Shown: piece after piece, positions 59,801 through 64,000 of the stretch
Layout: the number at the start of each line of letters is the position of its first letter
Position numbering within the stretch: the stretch's first letter is position 1
Origin: Manihot esculenta
Lineage: Eukaryota > Streptophyta > Magnoliopsida > Malpighiales > Euphorbiaceae
Direction of reading: 5' to 3'
NCBI RefSeq assembly: GCF_001659605.2
Contig: NC_035176.2
Coordinates: forward strand, 32,172,716-32,236,715
Length of the DNA: 64,000 nt
Notes under the pieces: generated by a model
Databases searched by the model: none
Seen by the model: the letters and a program-made list of their open reading frames with translations, nothing else
Told to the model about the DNA's origin: nothing
Made by a program: the position numbers and the translations under genes

Positions 59801-59863
59801 TATGTTGGAAGGTGTAATATGCGACTCAAGGTCAAAAACATCAGGAAGCTTTAAACTTGCCAT
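56810..59863 (-). CDS. Spliced antisense gene of the gypsy element (putative gypsy-type transposon protein)
   Basis: Three long ORFs on the minus strand join through in-phase GT..AG introns into one 960-residue protein: exons 59170-59863, 58169-59079 and 56810-58087. The joins are GTATAG..TTGTAG and GTAAGT..ACTAG, with phases 1 and 0. Exon 1 (MASLKLPDVFDLES, PYPRPPGLVDPQEVRSIVFF, FVEVFEYFGVTPRMLSPNS) matches my memory of the 'putative gypsy type transposon' domain found in antisense ORFs of Tat elements. Exon 2 is Ser/Pro-rich and probably disordered, with basic KKSK-type clusters. Exon 3 is a long coiled coil (about 200 residues from LAAAREQIQSLQVEL) followed by an acidic tail. The start at 59863 is favoured; the frame is open further upstream. 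Function is unknown. Transcription opposite to gag-pol is inferred, not shown. Confidence 0.75.
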
Positions 59864-60055
59864 GGAAGAACAAGGAAGCGTACCTGAAAATGCAATAAGG
59901 TGAGAAAAGCAGAAGGAGTTGCAGGGAGACAGAGAGCAGAAGAGAGCTAATTTCTTCGGAAGACAGAAAGAATTCAAAATGAAAGGCAATGATGAGACGG
60001 AACGTTGATCTGAACAGTTTTGTTTTGGAGCGACGCGACCATTAATTGCTCTCAA

Positions 60056-60130
60056 AGTTTACCCTCTCAACGGTTAAGTAATAACCGGAGAGAAGGTAAA
60101 GGGGCAAAAGGATGATCGCTGGGCTTGTCT
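60056..60130 (+). repeat. Internal relic of the polypurine tract / LTR junction
   Basis: The sequence ggagagaaggtaaaggggca followed by aaaggatgatcgctgggct resembles the real 3' junction, ccgagaaggtgaaggggcaa followed by ttgatgactgctggatt. Upstream text (ctctcaacggttaagtaata / ccctcgacagttggagcaat) also matches. It may be a relic of an older LTR junction, or a duplicated polypurine tract. Confidence 0.5.
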
Positions 60131-60399
60131 ACATCTATCAAGGGCCAGGTCCACAATGATAGCCCATCACTTAAAAGCCCAGGCAAGTCCAACTTGTTCG
60201 GACCTGATTTCCAGCCAAGACAACTTAACCCACAAGATCCACCACTTCACCACATCCGTGGTAAGTATCAAGGAAATAGAAGGAAAAACTCAAAGATGCA
60301 AGCAGATGAAAGCATGAAAAAGGTTAGACCTACTCATCACGTAGAATACATATAAGATTTGACTTGTTGTTAAAACAAGGGTTACGAGATCGGAAAGAG

Positions 60400-60800
60400 A
60401 CGACAAGGATACCTCGGATCCATACTGAGCTGAGAGCTTAGAGTTTAGAGTTTAACTCATCAGGAGCCGAGCTCAGAGGTCGGATTAGTCCAGCTCGGAC
60501 AGCATGACTTGGGAGCTCGGCCAGCTAAAGGAAACTCAGAGCTCATTTCACTAAGCAAAGATAGAACTCTCGGGTCGGTCAGTCCAGCTCGGACAACATG
60601 ACCTGAGAGCCCGGCTGGACGAAGGAGACTCAAAGCTCAATTCATCGGAGTAAAGACCGATCTCACAGGTCGGTCAGACAGTCCAGTTCGGAAACTTGAA
60701 AGCCCAGTTGGCTAAGTGGATCCGGAGTTCAACTCATCAGAGCTCGCAGATAGGTTAGATCAGCCCGGGAAAAAGCAGGATAGAGCTCAATTGGTTAAAA
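60400..60800. repeat. Degenerate ~100-bp tandem repeats in the gypsy element
   Basis: The phrases gtcggtcagtccagctcggac, acatgac.tg.gagc.cgg and actca.agctca.ttcat recur with variation around 60480, 60580 and 60680. At least three diverged units are present. The region is noncoding. Confidence 0.55.
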
Positions 60801-62204
60801 TTATAAGGCGAGCAATCTAAAGTATTTCACGCATGATAAAAGGAGAACAGCTTAAGCATGAGAGCAGAACAAGAACTTCATTAAAAGAAAAGTACATTAC
60901 AGTACGTTACAAAGGCTTACACTACGGGATGAAAGACTATCCTTAAAGGATTTACATAACCACATACATCATCATCTACGATTACATCGTTATCACCTAT
61001 CCTACTACTCTGGTCTTCAGCCCGGAGGAATTCTCACAGCTCGGAATGTGAGTTTGGCAGAAAAGGCCAAGATCTGTCCCGCTATTATAGGGGAACTGAA
61101 CAAGTTGATTCCCATAAGCATTTCTCACTGTTCCCCTGGGCAAACGTTCGGTTACCCGAGTGTGATGCACGGTACATTCGAACAAGCTCAGATATTGTAT
61201 GCCGACCATGCACCACACATGAAAAACATAAGTCTTCGAGGCTACGGCCCCGAAGAGGTCGCGAAGTACACATTCGAAGAAACCGCTGGAGACCTGACTG
61301 AGTGCAGCAGATCCCAGTCTCACGTAATACTGGTACTTCACACCAAAGGGAATAATAATACTGGTACTTCACATCAAAAAGAACAACAAGCTGAGCGCCG
61401 GCGCCACTCCCATTTATATCAAAAGAGGACAACATGGGCATCGAGGAAATTCCCTGTTTCTCTGCGGAAAAAGGCGAAGTTAGAGCGAACCCCTCAACAG
61501 CCCAGAACTTCTCTGGAGCCCGGACAACAAGCAGAGGAGGAGGCCGGCCAGACGACCTGGGTAAAACAGTTTCAGCAGCTTGCCGAATGGTCCCACCCTT
61601 CGACTGCCATACCCGAAGGATCTTCAATGCACCATCCAAACGCCTTAGAGGTAACATCAAATTTTCAAGAATTGTGAACTGACCCATTTTTATTTCAGGA
61701 ACTGCAAAAAGTTTCAAAACAGGGACAAGTCAGAAACAGTTCTCCCTTAAGATGATAAGAGCACAATCACGGCAAACCTCTGGGGCACAAGGCAATCTGT
61801 TTGAAGAAGGCGTCAGATAGACCCGTCATAGATAAAACAAGAATTTCTCGCTTCAACAGAAGGCTCACGAATGAAGAAAAGCTGGCACCGATATATACTC
61901 GGAGCCTGAGGACTTAGCACGGGGCAGAGCTACACTAGACTCTAAGCTAATGATGTCAGATTTCTAAAAGATATTCACATAAAAGGAAAGAAAGAAAATG
62001 TCCAGATAATGATGACAAGAAAGTAAAGGCGGCAGAGGACAAGAAGAATAGAGAAAAGACAGAAAGAGGAAAGAGCAGATAGAATTCAGAAACTGCGCAA
62101 CGACTGAAAGATGAAAGGATGTTATTAAGGCACCTGAACCCGAACAGACGCGATCATAATAGTTCTTGGTATTCACCCCCTCGACAGTTGGAGCAATAAC
62201 TGCC
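60801..62204. other. Gypsy spacer with overlapping ORFs of unclear status
   Basis: This 1.4-kb stretch before the 3' LTR contains a plus-strand ORF of 209 codons (61048-61677) and a minus-strand ORF of 210 codons (61085-61717) over the same DNA. Neither resembles a domain I know, and only one at most could be real. A short direct repeat (ctggtacttcaca.caaa) lies at 61329-61375. Confidence 0.45.
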
Positions 62205-62223
62205 GAGAAGGTGAAGGGGCAAT
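62205..62223 (+). other. Gypsy polypurine tract
   Basis: GAGAAGGTGAAGGGGCAAT directly precedes the 3' LTR and fits the plus-strand primer for reverse transcription. Confidence 0.85.
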
Positions 62224-62720
62224 TGATGACTGCTGGATTCCTTCACCCCGGACCAGGGGCTTGACCACAGCCCAAGGCCCATGACGTAGAGGCCCACACA
62301 CCTAATATACATAACAAGCCTGGCTCATCCAACCTTCAAGGCCGGGCTCGACCCATCTTCCTCACTCAAGCCGGCTCGGTCCGCATGGAGCAGGCCCTCT
62401 CCACTCAGGCTTAGCATCCGGCCCAACTCTCGGTCCAGCCCAGGATCCAGAAAAATATTCACCAGACAACCTGGCAGATCCGCTCGGGCGTACGCACGGG
62501 GAGAATCAAAGGCCGTTACGCATGGAGCAGGCGGCTGATACCCCAGTACTTCCGAATCCGCATGGCAGAGACGCGTGGTCCAATCCTGGAGAGATCTTTA
62601 CACGTCACCAGCAAGCAAGACAATGTATAAAAGAGGAGTCCCCTCCTCAGAAAGTTTAAGCCTTATTCTGTAATAGAAAAACCCTGGTAAAACCCTATTC
62701 TATTGGATCTTAGATCATCA
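62224..62720 (+). repeat. Gypsy 3' LTR (497 bp)
   Basis: Same length as the 5' LTR with seven transition differences. TATAAAAG at 62626-62633. Followed by the TATAG target duplication at 62721-62725. Confidence 0.95.
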
Positions 62721-63946
62721 TATAGAAATATATTACATAAAACATTTCTATTGTAAACAATTGCACTTAAAAAAAAGAACATAAATTTATTCAATTTATT
62801 TTATTTTATTTTTTTTTGAAAAATTAGTAATAGCAGACTTTTATTTTAAAAATAAAGGAAAAAGCTTATTGTAAAAAAAAGTAAATTGTTAAATAATATA
62901 TTTAAAATAAGGCAAAAGAATGAATAGTAATTTACATTATTAAAACATATCAAAATATTTACTTACAAAATCCAAATCACTGGGATCTAATAGATCCAAG
63001 GGTGGAGAACACCGTCTATTTTCAATTTGGCAAATTTGTACGGTCAAGATTAGCTCAACCCCATCAAACTCCACGGGTGATCACGTAGGCTATCACACAC
63101 CCCCCTGTAATTACGGAATTCCATCACGGCGTCATCCCAACATTCATTCCTCATGATTTCTATTTATTAAAAGAGACCCAAGACGACACGGGATCGGGAG
63201 GAACTCGGCGATCAATGCATTCAATTACATGTCACCACGTAAGCGAATCTTTGGATTCCATATGGTCCGCGATTTATTCAATTGGGCCTCCACTCCTTAA
63301 GCGTTAAACCCGCCTAGTTCTACTTTGTATGGTTGCCAAAACCCTTCCCTCTGCTCTAGTCTCGGCGTGGCTTGGCTACGCGTATCTCTCTCTCGTTTTT
63401 TTGGGGGGAGGGAAACACTGAGAGAGATATGTTTTGGTTTTGGAGAAACAATACCAAAATAAGGCATTGATCAGAGCGGCCCACCGGACTATTCTGACAT
63501 CTCCGGCCACCCTCCCATTTCGCGCCGGGAGTTTCTCACATTTTTCTTCTTTTCTTCAGGCTAGCACTTGTAGGTGAGATTGAAAATATTCCTCCGCAGC
63601 ATTATCATACAATGTGCTTCTATGAATATGTTCTTTTTTCATTTGTTTGTTTCAGTGTGATTCTGAATGCGATTTGATAATTGTGTTTGTTTGATCATTG
63701 CGAGTTACATTCATATTAATATGAAAATGGACGGGGATGTTCTACGTGCATGGAGATAGATGCTTCTTTCTTGGTCATTGTTCTGTTTGGTTGCTGAGAA
63801 AATTGAGGATATTGAAAATGAGTATCCTAAAAGAAAAAATATACATATATTAAGCGACAGGAATCTACAAGCTGACTTGGTTTCTCAGCTCGACATAAAG
63901 GAGAGAAGTTGAGGAACCTAACTAACACAATTTCTTTGCACCAGGA
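62721..63946 (+). promoter_or_regulatory. Upstream region and probable 5' UTR intron of the BOR-like gene
   Basis: AT-rich DNA to about 62960 is the insertion target of the gypsy element. GC content then rises, with a CT-rich stretch near 63350-63400. A probable 5' UTR intron begins with a donor at about 63572 (cttgtag|gtgagattg) and ends with the acceptor tttgcaccag at 63944, three bases before the ATG. No other gene is seen. Confidence 0.5.
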
Positions 63947-64000
63947 ATGGAGAGTTTAAGGTCTCCATTCAAGGGTATAATCAAGGATTTGAGAGGAAGA
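63947..64000 (+). CDS. 5' end of a probable boron (borate) transporter, BOR family
   Basis: Only 18 codons lie in the window, MESLRSPFKGIIKDLRGR, directly after a consensus acceptor site. Plant BOR proteins begin with the same pattern: a short acidic or Ser start, then PFKGI..D..GR, followed by CYKQDW (beyond the window). BOR proteins are plasma-membrane borate exporters of the SLC4 anion-exchanger family that load boron into xylem or exclude it. The identification rests on a short match to remembered family members, so it is tentative; the leader intron before the ATG supports a real gene start. Confidence 0.5.
   Translation, partial: MESLRSPFKGIIKDLRGR

Larger units (their letters stand above)
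48946..62720 (+). mobile_element. Full-length Ty3/gypsy LTR retrotransposon, Tat-like, with antisense gene
   Basis: A 13,775-bp element with 497-bp LTRs (48946-49442, 62224-62720) beginning TGATGACTGC and ending GATCATCA. It is flanked by a perfect 5-bp duplication, TATAG (48941-48945 and 62721-62725). I count seven differences between the LTRs, all transitions, about 1.4%, indicating a young insertion. A primer-binding site follows the 5' LTR and a polypurine tract precedes the 3' LTR. The order protease, RT, RNase H, integrase defines gypsy; a second RNase H-like domain after the first and extra ORFs downstream of pol point to the Tat group. The 7.1 kb between pol and the 3' LTR hold a 76-bp tandem array, a polypurine run, a spliced antisense gene and degenerate repeats. 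Confidence 0.95.

Noticed and set aside
61048..61717. Two overlapping ORFs of about 210 codons on opposite strands as genes
   Set aside because: No recognisable domain in either, composition is unremarkable, and the overlap means at most one could be coding. Left as spacer.

Overview
This is nuclear DNA of a eudicot plant. The evidence is multi-exon genes with GT..AG introns, AT-rich intergenic DNA, a plant-type glycine-rich wall protein, plant-only gene families (class III DXS, CHLOROPLAST VESICULATION-like) and Ty1/copia, Ty3/gypsy, TRIM, MITE-like and LINE elements. Gene content would suit a woody Malpighiales species such as a Euphorbiaceae, but that is only an inference.

Layout. 1-483 is a LINE reverse-transcriptase fragment. 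1.7-2.8 kb holds a secreted glycine-rich protein. 3.5-18.3 kb is a rearranged stretch. It contains a three-helix membrane protein with inverted and direct fragments of itself (3.5-5.1 kb), a CHLOROPLAST VESICULATION-like gene (7.1-7.6 kb, minus), tRNA-Gly(TCC) (8.73 kb), two paralogues of an unrecognised small protein family (9.28 and 16.64 kb), and a very young Ty1/copia element (9971-14746) inserted just behind the first paralogue. Then follow V-ATPase subunit c'' (20.0-21.6 kb), an FAD monooxygenase (22.4-24.7 kb, minus), NAA50 N-terminal acetyltransferase (25.2-27.4 kb), an uncharacterised predicted plastid protein (28.1-32.0 kb, minus), a CCR4-type nuclease (32.3-39.4 kb) and class III DXS (41.1-46.6 kb). 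A TRIM element lies at 47.4-47.7 kb. A complete 13.8-kb Ty3/gypsy element (48946-62720) fills most of the rest. The window ends in the first 18 codons of a probable boron (BOR) transporter.

Gene relationships. As I recall, the Arabidopsis orthologues of the FAD monooxygenase, NAA50, CCR4-like nuclease and DXS3 lie close together in the same order on chromosome 5, and the V-ATPase c'' and CV genes lie close together on chromosome 2. The window therefore seems to join two conserved blocks. FAD monooxygenase/NAA50 and plastid protein/CCR4-like are head-to-head pairs with intergenic gaps of 416 and 316 bp.

Most notable: (1) the gypsy element carries, antisense to gag-pol, three long ORFs that join by in-phase GT..AG introns into one 960-residue gene, plus a 12-copy 76-bp tandem array; (2) its gag-pol frame is open, yet the first catalytic Asp of reverse transcriptase is Asn; (3) the DXS-like protein lacks both metal ligands of the thiamine diphosphate site and the active-site His, so it is probably a pseudoenzyme; (4) the copia element has two apparently identical LTRs and a single in-frame stop; (5) the small paralogous family has no function I can assign.
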